Origin: Desulfocurvus vexinensis DSM 17965
GTDB taxonomy: Bacteria > Desulfobacterota > Desulfovibrionia > Desulfovibrionales > Desulfovibrionaceae
Assembly (NCBI RefSeq): GCF_000519125.1
Contig: NZ_JAEX01000005.1
Span: 250,501 to 314,500, forward strand
Direction of reading: 5' to 3'
DNA: 64,000 bases
Part shown: positions 46,949 through 56,367 of the stretch, piece after piece
How the letters are laid out: every line of letters begins with the position of its first letter
Position numbering within the stretch: position 1 is the stretch's first letter
Position numbers and translations under genes: made by a program
The notes under the pieces: model-generated
What the model was told of the DNA's origin: nothing
Database searches by the model: none
The model's input: the letters and a program-made list of their open reading frames with translations, nothing else

Positions 46949-47755
46949 ATGAACGACTTCGTCACCCCGGTGCTGCTGGGCGCCGCCCTGGCCGCCGTGC
47001 ACGAGGCCGGGCAGTGCATCCTCGACGCCCGGACCCGCCCGCGCGCCGTCCGCCACAAGGGGCGCATCGACCTGGTCACCGAAACCGACCTGGCCGTGGA
47101 GGCCCTGCTCAAGGAGCGCCTGGGTCCGCTGGTGCCCGGGGCGGGCTTCATGGCCGAGGAAAGCGCCGCCAGCCGCGTGCCCGGCGCGCTGACCTGGATC
47201 ATCGACCCCCTGGACGGCACCACCAACTTCGCCCACGGGCTGCCCGTGGTGGCCGTGTCTGTGGGGCTGTGGCGTGCGGGGGCGCCGGTGCTGGGCATCG
47301 TGGCCGTGCCGGTGCTGGGCGAGACCTTCCACGCCGTGCGCGGGCAGGGCGCTTTCCTGAACGGCGCGCCCATCCGCGTGAGCGACACCGCCGAGCCCAT
47401 GGACGCCCTGGTGGCCACGGGATTTCCGTACTCCGTGGCCGAGGACATGGCGCATATCATGGGGCCCATGGGCCGGGTGCTGCCCGCCACGCGCGGGCTG
47501 CGGCGCATGGGCGCGGCGGCGGCGGACCTGGCCTACGTGGCCTGCGGGCGGCTGGACGCCTTCTACGAGATTCGCTTGAAACCGTGGGACACCACGGCGG
47601 GCTGGCTGCTGGTGGAGGAGGCGGGGGGGCGCGTCACGCGCTTTGACCCCCGGACGCCGTACACCCCGGGCGCCCCGAGCATCCTGGCCAGCAACGGCCG
47701 GGTCCACGAGGCCATGGCCGCCCTGGTGCTGGGCGGCGGGCCGGACCTGGAATAG
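46949..47755 (+). CDS. suhB: Inositol monophosphatase family protein (SuhB-like)
   Basis: Mg-dependent phosphatase of the FIG superfamily. The 268-residue protein carries the metal ligands in MAEES (Glu70), IIDPLDGTTNFAHG (Asp86, Asp89) and the C-terminal KPWDTTAGWLLVEEAGG. Substrate could be inositol-1-phosphate or another sugar phosphate; in enterobacteria SuhB also acts in rRNA antitermination. A terminator separates it from mreB, so it is probably a single gene. Confidence 0.86.
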   Translation: MNDFVTPVLLGAALAAVHEAGQCILDARTRPRAVRHKGRIDLVTETDLAVEALLKERLGPLVPGAGFMAEESAASRVPGALTWIIDPLDGTTNFAHGLPVVAVSVGLWRAGAPVLGIVAVPVLGETFHAVRGQGAFLNGAPIRVSDTAEPMDALVATGFPYSVAEDMAHIMGPMGRVLPATRGLRRMGAAAADLAYVACGRLDAFYEIRLKPWDTTAGWLLVEEAGGRVTRFDPRTPYTPGAPSILASNGRVHEAMAALVLGGGPDLE

Positions 47756-47990
47756 CCCCGGCTCCGGGAGGGGCAGACCGTTCGAAATTCGTGGTGTGGA
47801 CCCTTGGCGACCTGCCCGGCCATGGCGCCGGGAACCAGGGGCCTTCGGTCTGCCAGGAGCGACGGCCCTGCGGCCTCGGTGCAAGGAACGGGGGCGGGCA
47901 CAAGCGGCCAGCGTGGCAGTACGGGCGGCACGGGCCAGTTGGCCCGGGGCCCGGGCATGCGGGCGCTGCGTCCCGGCGTGCGGCCTCGGC

Positions 47991-48659
47991 TCAGGGCGCG
48001 TCGTCCGGGTCGGGCCAGTCCGTGTCTGGCGTGCCGGGCCAGTCCGTGTCCGGCATTTCGTCCTCGTCCTGCCCCCGGTCCGCGCTCTCCGCGCCGTCCG
48101 TCCCGCCCCGGCCCGTGCCGGGCCGCCCCGGGCGGAACACCAGGTCCTGCTCCCAGAAGCTGACCAGTGCCGGGGTCAGCATGTCGCGGAAGCTGGCGGC
48201 CATGGCGTCGAGTTCGTCGCGGTCCACGAATACGCCGTCCTCGATTTCGGCGGGGTCGGGCAGCAGGGGCCCGGAGCAGGCCCCGGCGCAGAACAGGGTG
48301 GTGAAGCCGTAGCCCGTTTCGGGCCGGGCCGGGGCCTGGGCCAGGCGCGTCAGGCCCGCGCCGCCGATGCCCAGCTCCCGGCGCAGCCCGCGCAGGGCGG
48401 CGTCCTCGCGCGATTCCCCGGCCAGCACGGGCCCGGAGGCCGACAGGTCCCAGCGCCCGGGGTAGAGGGCCTTGGTGCGCGCGCGTTTTTGCAGGAACAC
48501 CCGGCCCGCGCCGTCGTACACCAGCACCAGCACCGTGCGGTGGAACAGGGCCTGGCGCCTTGCCTCGGCCAGGGGCATGACGCCCAGGGGCCGGTCCTGG
48601 TCATCGACGATCTCGACGGCCTCGTGGGGCTGGGGTATGGTGCGGATGTGTCTGGGCAT
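47991..48659 (-). CDS. Nudix hydrolase-like protein with degenerate Nudix box
   Basis: A 222-residue protein of the YfcD/isopentenyl-diphosphate-isomerase-like Nudix group: VEIVDDQDRPLGVMPLAEARRQALFHRTVLVLVYD, FLQKRARTKALYPGRWDLSASG, and the box GESREDAALRGLRRELGI. In the canonical RExxEE core this reads RGLRRE, so two metal-binding Glu are replaced and activity may be altered or lost. The C-terminus is acidic with a duplicated DTDWP motif. The ATG at 48659 lies 61 bases from the divergent rimI. Confidence 0.78.
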   Translation of the reverse strand: MPRHIRTIPQPHEAVEIVDDQDRPLGVMPLAEARRQALFHRTVLVLVYDGAGRVFLQKRARTKALYPGRWDLSASGPVLAGESREDAALRGLRRELGIGGAGLTRLAQAPARPETGYGFTTLFCAGACSGPLLPDPAEIEDGVFVDRDELDAMAASFRDMLTPALVSFWEQDLVFRPGRPGTGRGGTDGAESADRGQDEDEMPDTDWPGTPDTDWPDPDDAP

Positions 48660-48720
48660 GGTGCGGCGCTTCGCCGCGCACACTAGCAAAGGCCCCCCGG
48701 GGCCGCAACGGGAGAAGGGC

Positions 48721-49317
48721 ATGGACGACTCGCGCGCCGCCGCCAGCGCCGCCAACGGGGCTGACGCCGGGCCCGCCAGCGGAGCTGCGGAAACCGCCGC
48801 CCCCGGCGCCGCCGGGGACTACTGCTTCGACCGCCTGGGCCTGGACGACCTGCCCGCCCTGGTGGCCCTGGAGCGGCGCTGCTTTTCCATGCCCTGGGGC
48901 GAGCGCGAGTTCCGCCTGGGGCTTGCGGGCGGGGTGTTCAAGGTCTTCGGGCTGCGCGGGCCGCAGGGGCTGGCGGCGTACATTTCCTTCCATCACGTCC
49001 TCGACGAGATGGAGGTGCTCAACATCGCCGTGCATCCGCACCTGCGCCGCCGGGGCCTGGGCGCGCGGCTGCTGGGCCTGGCCCTGGGCATCTGCGCCGG
49101 GCTGGGCGTGCGCCATGCGCACCTGGAGGTGCGCATGGGCAACGCGCCCGCCCGCGCCCTGTACGCGCGCTTCGGCTTCGTGCAGGCCGGGCTGCGCCGG
49201 GGCTACTACACCGACACCGGCGAGGACGCCGTGCTCATGGCCCTGGAGCTGTCCGCCCCGGGAGCGGCCGCCGCAAACGACGCCGCGCCGGGCCTGGATA
49301 AATTCGGCGCCGCGTAG
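48721..49317 (+). CDS. rimI: Ribosomal protein S18 alanine N-acetyltransferase RimI-like
   Basis: GNAT-fold acetyltransferase. The 198-residue protein has an Ala/Gly-rich N-terminal extension of about 35 residues, then FDRLGLDDLPALVALERRCFSMPWGEREF, the acetyl-CoA loop VHPHLRRRGLGARLL, and LEVRMGNAPARALYARFGFVQAGLRRGYY, the usual RimI set. The substrate is inferred from the family. A GGGAGAAGGG precedes the ATG. It is 58 bases before pgk. Confidence 0.85.
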   Translation: MDDSRAAASAANGADAGPASGAAETAAPGAAGDYCFDRLGLDDLPALVALERRCFSMPWGEREFRLGLAGGVFKVFGLRGPQGLAAYISFHHVLDEMEVLNIAVHPHLRRRGLGARLLGLALGICAGLGVRHAHLEVRMGNAPARALYARFGFVQAGLRRGYYTDTGEDAVLMALELSAPGAAAANDAAPGLDKFGAA

Positions 49318-49375
49318 TACACAGTCGCCTGGGCCGCCCCGCGCGGCCCCCAACACGCCGACAAGGAGACGCGCC

Positions 49376-50554
49376 ATGATCCGCTGCATCGACGAAATGG
49401 ACCTCAAGGGCAAGAAGGTGCTCGTGCGGGTGGACTTCAACGTGCCCCTCAAGGACGGGGTCATCAAGGACGACAACCGCATCCGCGCCAGCCTGCCGAC
49501 CCTGCGCCTGGCCCTGGAGCGCGGGGCTGCGCTCATCCTGTGCTCGCACCTGGGCAAACCCAAGGGCCAGGTGCGCGCCGAGTTCTCCCTGAAGCCCGTG
49601 GCCGACTATCTGGCCGGGCTGCTGGGCCGCGAGGTGGCCATGGCGCCGGACTGCGTGGGCCCCGAGGTCGCGCACATGGCGGCCATGATCGGCCCCGGCG
49701 GCATCCTGATGCTCGAGAACCTGCGCTTCCACAAGGAGGAGGAGGCCGGCGACGACGCCTTCGGCGCGGCCATGGCCGCCCTGTGCGACGTGTACTGCTG
49801 CGACGCCTTCGGCACGGCCCACCGCGCCCACGCCTCCATGACCGCCATCCCGGCCCACGCGCCCGAGAAATGCGCGGGGCTGCTGCTCATCAAGGAATGG
49901 AAATACCTGGGCCAGGCCCTGGCCGACCCGGCGCGGCCCTACGTGGCCATCTCCGGCGGGGCCAAGGTGTCCACCAAGCTGGGCATCCTGCGCAACCTGC
50001 TCTCCAAGGTGGACAAGCTCATCGTGGGCGGGGCCATGGCCAACACGTTCTTCCTGGCCCAGGGCCACGGGGTGGGCGCCTCGCTGGCGGAGCCCGACCT
50101 CGTGGGCGAGGCCCGCGCCGTGCTGGACGAGGCCGCCCGGCGCGGGGTGGATCTGTTGCTGCCCGTGGACTGCGTGCTGGGCTCCGGGCCCGACGCCCAG
50201 GCCGCCGGGGCCACCGTGAGTGTGGACGCCGTGCCCGAGGGGCAGATGATCCTCGACGCGGGCCCGGCCTCCGTGGCGCGCTGGGCTGGGGCCCTGGCCG
50301 GGGCGGGCACGGTGGTCTGGAACGGGCCGGTGGGCCTGTTCGAGACCCCGGCCTTCGCGGCGGGCTCCACGGGGCTGGCCCGGGCCGTGGTGGACTGCGG
50401 CGCCCTGACCATCATCGGCGGCGGCGACACCGGCGCGGCCCTGGTCGCCGCCGGGCTGGCCGACAAGGTGACCTTCGTCTCCACCGGCGGAGGCTCGTTC
50501 CTGGAACTCATGGAAGGCAAGGACATGCCCGCCTTCAAGGCCCTGGAGGTCTAG
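49376..50554 (+). CDS. pgk: Phosphoglycerate kinase
   Basis: Transfers phosphate from 1,3-bisphosphoglycerate to ADP in glycolysis and runs in reverse in gluconeogenesis. The 392-residue protein has KVLVRVDFNVPLKDG, the substrate-binding LCSHLGKPKG, CDAFGTAHRAHAS and the nucleotide-binding GGGDTGAALVAAG. AAGGAG lies eight bases before the ATG. tpiA follows after three bases, so pgk-tpiA(-secG) is one operon. Confidence 0.97.
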   Translation: MIRCIDEMDLKGKKVLVRVDFNVPLKDGVIKDDNRIRASLPTLRLALERGAALILCSHLGKPKGQVRAEFSLKPVADYLAGLLGREVAMAPDCVGPEVAHMAAMIGPGGILMLENLRFHKEEEAGDDAFGAAMAALCDVYCCDAFGTAHRAHASMTAIPAHAPEKCAGLLLIKEWKYLGQALADPARPYVAISGGAKVSTKLGILRNLLSKVDKLIVGGAMANTFFLAQGHGVGASLAEPDLVGEARAVLDEAARRGVDLLLPVDCVLGSGPDAQAAGATVSVDAVPEGQMILDAGPASVARWAGALAGAGTVVWNGPVGLFETPAFAAGSTGLARAVVDCGALTIIGGGDTGAALVAAGLADKVTFVSTGGGSFLELMEGKDMPAFKALEV

Positions 50555-50557
50555 ACC

Positions 50558-51316
<759 letters not shown>

Positions 51317-51356
51317 CGCGCCGGGAACCGCAAGAGCGCCCTCAGGAGGAACTTAC

Positions 51357-51725
51357 TTGGAAGCCCTGGTTTTGACCCTGCACATTCTCGCGTGCATCAT
51401 TCTCGTCGTTCTCGTGCTCCTGCAATCCGGCAAGGAAGGCATGGGCGTGATCTTCGGCGGCGGCTCGTCGTCCATGTTCGGCGGCTCCGGCGCCGGAAGC
51501 CTCCTGACCAAGCTGACCGCCTTCCTGGCCGTGGTCTTTCTCGTGACCTCGCTGCTCTACAACATCCTGTCCAGCTCCACGCGCTCGGACGACGGCGGCT
51601 CGGTGATCATCGGCCAGCCCGCCGTCGAGGCCCCGGCCCCGGTTGCGGAAGAGCCCAAGGAGCAGGCCCCGCCCTTCGACAGCATCCAGGTCGAGGAGCC
51701 CAAGGCCGAGGAGAAGGCCCAGTAG
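51357..51725 (+). CDS. secG: Preprotein translocase subunit SecG
   Basis: Small inner-membrane subunit that aids SecYE translocation. The 122-residue protein starts at TTG 51357 (AGGAGG seven bases upstream). It has two transmembrane helices, LHILACIILVVLVLLQSGKE and LTAFLAVVFLVTSLLYNIL, with the loop GVIFGGGSSSMFGGSGAGSLL between them, a SecG hallmark. An acidic Pro/Glu tail ends the chain. tRNA-Leu follows 19 bases after the stop. Confidence 0.95.
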   Translation: MEALVLTLHILACIILVVLVLLQSGKEGMGVIFGGGSSSMFGGSGAGSLLTKLTAFLAVVFLVTSLLYNILSSSTRSDDGGSVIIGQPAVEAPAPVAEEPKEQAPPFDSIQVEEPKAEEKAQ

Positions 51726-51744
51726 CGCCCCGCACACATCCTGC

Positions 51745-51831
51745 GCCGAAGTGGTGGAACTGGTAGACACGCCATCTTGAGGGGGTGGTGACCTCACGGT
51801 CGTGGGAGTTCGAGTCTCCCCTTCGGCACCA
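51745..51831 (+). tRNA. tRNA-Leu (anticodon GAG)
   Basis: Class II tRNA with acceptor stem GCCGAAG (51745-51751) paired to CTTCGGC (51821-51827), then ACCA, so the CCA end is encoded. The anticodon stem CCATC/GGTGG encloses TTGAGGG with GAG at 51779-51781. The long variable arm and the T-arm GGGAG-TTCGAGT-CTCCC are clear. It decodes CUC and CUU, the former common in this GC-rich coding. Confidence 0.95.
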
Positions 51832-52032
51832 TGACGACAAAGGGCCACGGCATCGCGCCGCGGCCCTTTTTCCTTGTCCGCAACCGCGTTCCCCGCCCAT
51901 TTCCTTCTGGCCTGCACCGGCCCCGGCGGCCTGAATCTGGTTTTCTCACCCTCCGGCCTCTGGGCGCGGGGCGGGCCCGGCCCGTGGCGGCGCCCCGCTC
52001 CAGGGGGCAGGCCGCGTGCCGTGCGCCGGGGC

Positions 52033-52118
52033 GCGGCCTGCCCGGGGGCAACGGGCTCTCGGCACAACGCATATCCACTCCGTCCATCAGGGGGCGGCCT
52101 GCCCGGGGGCAACGGGCT
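52033..52118. repeat. 25-bp direct repeat, two copies, with an inverted relative
   Basis: Identical 25-mers at 52033-52057 and 52094-52118 (start-to-start 61 bases). The inverted complement of its left part is at 52005-52016. The second copy folds GCCCG/CGGGC and runs into TTTTT, so it could terminate transcripts from the tRNA side. Confidence 0.75.
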
Positions 52119-52413
52119 TTTTCTGCGCGCCTTTCCGGGCCGGATGCGCCGGGGGCTGGCCTGCGGCCCGAAAATTCCCAACGCTGGTAGTTTGATTTAA
52201 ATACCTTTAATTTCAAATTGTTATAATTGATATTCAGCAAAGTTATGTGCAAAAGAATGCGCACCCTGGTCTTTTTTGACGCCCCCGCTCCCACGGCCTA
52301 GGACAATAGGCAAGAGACCCTGGAACCCGCCGGTTTTGCGCTGCGGGCGGGCAGGGTGGGAGGACGCCGCGGGTGCGGCGTCGCCGCACGCGATGCGGAG
52401 TCGTCTTCTTCAA

Positions 52414-52431
52414 TATGCTTGAACAAGCATA
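52414..52431. promoter_or_regulatory. 18-bp palindrome over the fdhA -10 region
   Basis: TATGCTTGAACAAGCATA, seven-base arms around four bases. With the next T its right arm forms CATAAT (52428-52433), a -10 candidate; the -35 position is poor. Near-identical palindromes occur at 58360 and 58383. Confidence 0.75.
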
Positions 52432-52481
52432 ATGCGGCGCGGGGGCCAGCCCCCCGGCCGCGCAACCTGACGGAGGAACCC

Positions 52482-55400
52482 ATGGGCATTTCAAGGCGAA
52501 GTTTCCTCAAGGTCGCGGGAGCCGGGGCCGTGGGGCTGACCCTGGGCCAGCTCGGCCTGGACCTGCGGCCCGTCGCGGCCCACGCCTATGCGATGAAGAT
52601 CGAGGGCGCCAGGGAAGTCATCTCCATCTGCCCCTTCTGCTCGTGCTGCTGCAACGTGCTCATGCACGTCAAGGACGGCACGGTGATCAACGTCGAGGGC
52701 GACCCGGACTACCCCGTGAGCCAGGGCGCGCTGTGCGCCAAGGGAGCGGCGTTGTTGACCATGCACGTCAACGACCACCGGCTGACCAAGCCCCTGTACC
52801 GCGCCCCCGGGTCGGACCGCTGGGAGGAAAAGGACTGGGACTGGACCATTGAGCGCATCGCCCGCCGGGTGAAGGACACCCGCGACCGCGACTTCAGGAC
52901 CGTCAACGACAAGGGCCAGACCGTCAACCGCGTGGAGTCCATCTTCCAGCTCGGCACCTCGCAGATGGACAACGAGGAGTGCTCCGTTTCGCACCAGATG
53001 CTGCGCAGCCTGGGGGTCGTCCACATCGACCATCAGGCCCGTATCTGACACAGCGCCACTGTACCGGCTCTGGCAGAGTCGTTCGGACGCGGCGCGATGA
53101 CCAACCACTGGACCGACATCGAGAATGCCGACGCCATCCTCATCATGGGGAGCAACGCGGCTGAGCACCATCCCATCTCCTTCAAATGGGTGCTCAAGGC
53201 CAAGGACAAGGGCGCCAAGGTCATGCATGTCGATCCCAAATTCTCCAGAACCTCCGCGCGCAGCGACTTCCACGTCCCCCTGCGCTCCGGCACCGACATC
53301 GCCTTTCTGGGCGGCATGGTGAAGTACATCCTGGACAACGACAAGTTCTTCCATGACTACGTCGTCCAGTACACCAACGCGGCCTGCATCGTGGGCGAGA
53401 AGTACTCCTTCTCCAACGGCATGTTCGCGGGCTTCGACAAGAAGACCGGGCGCTACGACCGCAGCAAATGGGCCTTCGAACGCGACGAGAACGGCCTGCC
53501 CCGGCGTGACACGACCTTCAAGCACAAGCGGTGCGTGCTGAACCTCATGCGCGCCCACTACAGCCGCTACACCCTGGAGCGCGTCTCCAGCACCACCGGC
53601 GTGTCGCGCGAGAACCTGCTGCGCGTGTACGAGACCTTCGCGGCCACTGGCACGCCCGACAAGGCCGGGACCATGATGTACGCCCTGGGCTGGACCCAGC
53701 ACACCGTGGGCGTGCAGAACATCCGCCTGGCGGCCATCGTGCAACTGCTGCTGGGCAATATCGGCGTGGCTGGCGGCGGCATCAACGCCCTGCGCGGCGA
53801 GCCCAACGTCCAGGGCTCCACGGACCATGCCCTGCTGTACCACATCCTGCCCGGCTACCTGCCCATGGTCCAGGCCAACTGGCCGACCCTGGCCGACTAC
53901 AACAAGGCCAACACGCCCAAGTCCAGCGACCCGCAGAGCGCCAACTGGTGGCAGAACCGGCCCAAGTACCTGGCTAGCTTGCTCAAGTCCTGGTTCGGCG
54001 ACAACGCCACCGCGGAGAACGAGTTCGGCTACGGCCTGCTGCCGCGCCTGGACGAGCACGGCGACTACTCGCTCATGTACCTCTTCGACAGGATGTACAA
54101 GGGCTCGGTCAAGGGCGGCTTCGTGTTCGGCACCAACCCCGCCCAGAGCGCGCCCAACACCCACAAGACCCGCCGCGCCCTGGCCAACCTGGAGTGGCTG
54201 GTGGTGGGCGAGTTGCACCACACCGAAACCTCGGACTTCTGGCGCGGCCCGGGCATGAACCCCGCCGACGTCGCCACCGAGGTCTTCCTGCTGCCCAGCG
54301 CCCAGCGCGGCGAGAAGGAAGGCAGCATCACCAACTCCGGGCGCTGGCTCATGTGGCACTACATGGCCCAGCAGCCTCTGGGCCAGTGCCGCTCCATGGG
54401 CACCATGATCGTGGACCTGATGAACGCCGTGCGCAAGCTCTACCGCCAGGAGTCCGGCGCCCTGCCCGAGCAGGTGCTCGCCCACGACTGGCCCCAGGCC
54501 TTCGACCCCGAGCACATCGCCAGGCGCAACAACGGCTGGTTCACCCGCGACGTGGAGGTCAACGGCGTGACCTACAAGAAGGGCCAGCAGGTGCCCGGCT
54601 TCGCCAACCTCACGGACGACGGCGCCACGGCCTGCTCCGCCTGGGTGCAGTGCGGCTCGTACCTCGACTGCGGCAACCTCGCCAAGCGGCGCGACCTGAG
54701 CCAGACGCCCATGCAGGCCAACATCGGGCTGTTCCCGAACTTCGCCTGGGCCTGGCCCATGAACCGCCGCGTGCTCTACAACCGCGCCTCGGTGGACGAA
54801 AACGGCAGGCCGTGGAACCCGGCCAAGGCCGTCATCGTCTGGGAGGACGGCAAGTGGGTCGGCGACGTGCCCGACGGCGGCTGGCCGCCCATGGCCAGCG
54901 GCAAGGGCAAGCTGCCCTTCATCATGTCCACAGACGGCTACGGCCAGCTCTACGGCCCCGGCCGCCTGGACGGCCCGCTGCCCGAGCACTACGAGCCCGC
55001 AGAAACCCCGCTGGCCAGGAACCCGTTCTCGGGCCAGCTCAGCAACCCGTGCATGAAGCGCATGAAGAGCGACGCCGACCCGCTGGCCAAGCCCGCCGAC
55101 AGCCGCTTCCCCATCGTGCTGACCACGTATTGCCTCACCGAGCACTGGTGCGGCGGCGGCGAGACGCGCAACACCCCCGTGCTGCTCGAGGCCGAGCCCC
55201 AGCAGTACGTGGAGCTGTCGCCCGAGCTGGCCCAGGAGAAGGGCATCGCCAACGGCGACGTGGTGGTGGTGGAGAGCGCGCGCGGCCGGGTGGAGGCCGT
55301 GGCCATGGTCACGGTGCGCATGCGCCCGCTGCCCGTGGAAGGGCGGATCATCCACGAGATCGGCATGCCCTTCTGCTTCGGCTGGACCACGCCCAAATGC

Positions 55401-55514
55401 GGCGACGCCGTGAACCGGCTGACCCCCGCCGTGGGCGACCCCAACACGACCATCCCCGAGTACAAGGTCTGCCTGGTGAACATCCGCAAGGCCGACACGG
55501 TGACCGAACTGTAG
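52482..55514 (+). CDS. fdhA: Formate dehydrogenase alpha subunit, selenocysteine-containing, Tat-exported
   Basis: Periplasmic Mo- or W-bis-pterin enzyme oxidising formate to CO2. Reading through the in-frame TGA at 53046-53048 gives 1010 residues. The N-terminus has the Tat motif RRSFLKVAGAGA. A [4Fe-4S] set is Cys50, 53, 57 and 85. The active-site context HQARI-U-HSATVPALAESFGRG puts Sec at 189 with its partner His190. GSNAAEHHPISFKW and a C-terminal MopB-like domain follow. Length matches the catalytic subunit of Desulfovibrio FdhAB enzymes. SD GGAGG precedes the ATG. Followed by fdhB and fdhE; a regulator-type palindrome lies over its promoter. Confidence 0.95.
53046..53090 (+). promoter_or_regulatory. 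Selenocysteine UGA codon and putative SECIS
   Basis: TGA at 53046-53048, followed by a possible stem with imperfect ACTGTACC/GGCAGAGT arms and the loop GGCTCT. Bacterial SECIS elements sit directly after the UGA and carry G/U in the apical loop. The fold was not computed; the UGA readthrough itself rests on conserved protein on both sides. Confidence 0.75.
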
Positions 55515-55566
55515 CCAACACGCCGGGCGGGCGCCGCCCGCCCGGCGGACCACCAAGGAGTCGGAC

Positions 55567-56295
55567 ATGCCCAAGGCATTCTTCATCGACACCACGCGTT
55601 GCACGGCGTGTCGGGGTTGCCAGGTCGCCTGCAAGGAATGGCACAACCTGCCCGCCGTGAAGACCCGCCAGACCGGGACGCACCAGAACCCCCCGGATCT
55701 GACCCCCTTCAACTACAAGCTCGTGCGCTTCAGCGAGCACCTCATCGATGGCGTCATCCGCTGGTACTTCTTCCCCGACCAGTGCCGCCATTGCTTCCAG
55801 CCGCCCTGCATGTTCACCGCCGAGGACTACGTGCCCGGCGCCATCGTGCAGGACGAGCAGACCGGGGCGGTGATCTACACCCCCCTGGCCGCCAAGCTCG
55901 GGGCCGAGGAGTTCGAGGAGGTGCGCGATTCCTGCCCCTACAACATCCCGCGCCGCGACGAGGCCACCGGCATCGTCAGCAAGTGCGACATGTGCATCGA
56001 CCGCGTGCAGAACGGCCGGCTGCCCATGTGCGTGAAAACCTGCGCCATGGGGGCCATGCACTTCGGCGAATACGACGCCATGCGGGCCCTGGCCGACAAG
56101 CGCCTGGAGGCCGTGCGCGGGGAGTTCCCCAACGCGTCGCTGGCCGATCCCGACGACGTGGCGGTGATCTACCTGCTGGCCGACGAGCCCGCCCGGCTGC
56201 ACGAGCACGCCGTGGCCCAGGCTCCCGCGCTCATGACCCGCAAGCAGATGCTTGCCCGGCTGACCCGGCCCCTGGCCCGGCTTGGCCGCGCCTAA
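55567..56295 (+). CDS. fdhB: Formate dehydrogenase beta subunit (ferredoxin-like, 4x[4Fe-4S])
   Basis: Electron-transfer subunit of the periplasmic FdhAB complex. The 242-residue protein begins FFIDTTRCTACRGCQVACKEW (Cys12, 15, 18, 22), then FFPDQCRHCFQPPCM, DSCPYNIP and VSKCDMCIDRVQNGRLPMCVKTC, enough cysteines for four cubane clusters. No signal peptide, so it would be exported with the Tat-signalled alpha subunit. It follows fdhA by 52 bases with AAGGAG upstream. No membrane gamma subunit follows; a soluble cytochrome or other carrier may take the electrons. Confidence 0.92.
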   Translation: MPKAFFIDTTRCTACRGCQVACKEWHNLPAVKTRQTGTHQNPPDLTPFNYKLVRFSEHLIDGVIRWYFFPDQCRHCFQPPCMFTAEDYVPGAIVQDEQTGAVIYTPLAAKLGAEEFEEVRDSCPYNIPRRDEATGIVSKCDMCIDRVQNGRLPMCVKTCAMGAMHFGEYDAMRALADKRLEAVRGEFPNASLADPDDVAVIYLLADEPARLHEHAVAQAPALMTRKQMLARLTRPLARLGRA

Positions 56296-56367
56296 CCTGG
56301 CACACCTCCACCTGACGGCGGCGGGGGGCGCCCCTGGCCCCCCGCCGCCACCCAAGAGGTCCGCATC

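Larger units (their letters stand above)
51832..52481. other. Long intergenic region upstream of fdhA
   Basis: 650 bases between tRNA-Leu and fdhA. It contains a 25-bp direct repeat (52033 and 52094), a related inverted element (52005-52016), an AT-rich stretch (about 52187-52260), the palindrome over the fdhA -10 (52414-52431) and a leader hairpin. No gene with an SD was found. Confidence 0.6.

Noticed and set aside
51607-52294. Minus-strand peptides containing RGDSNSHDREVTTPSRW
   Set aside because: This is the familiar false translation of a tRNA-Leu gene read in reverse; the tRNA is complete here.
52356-55514. fdhA as two genes or a nonsense-mutated pseudogene
   Set aside because: The TGA lies exactly at the Sec position of the family, the frame is unchanged on both sides, and the following residues are the conserved active-site sequence.
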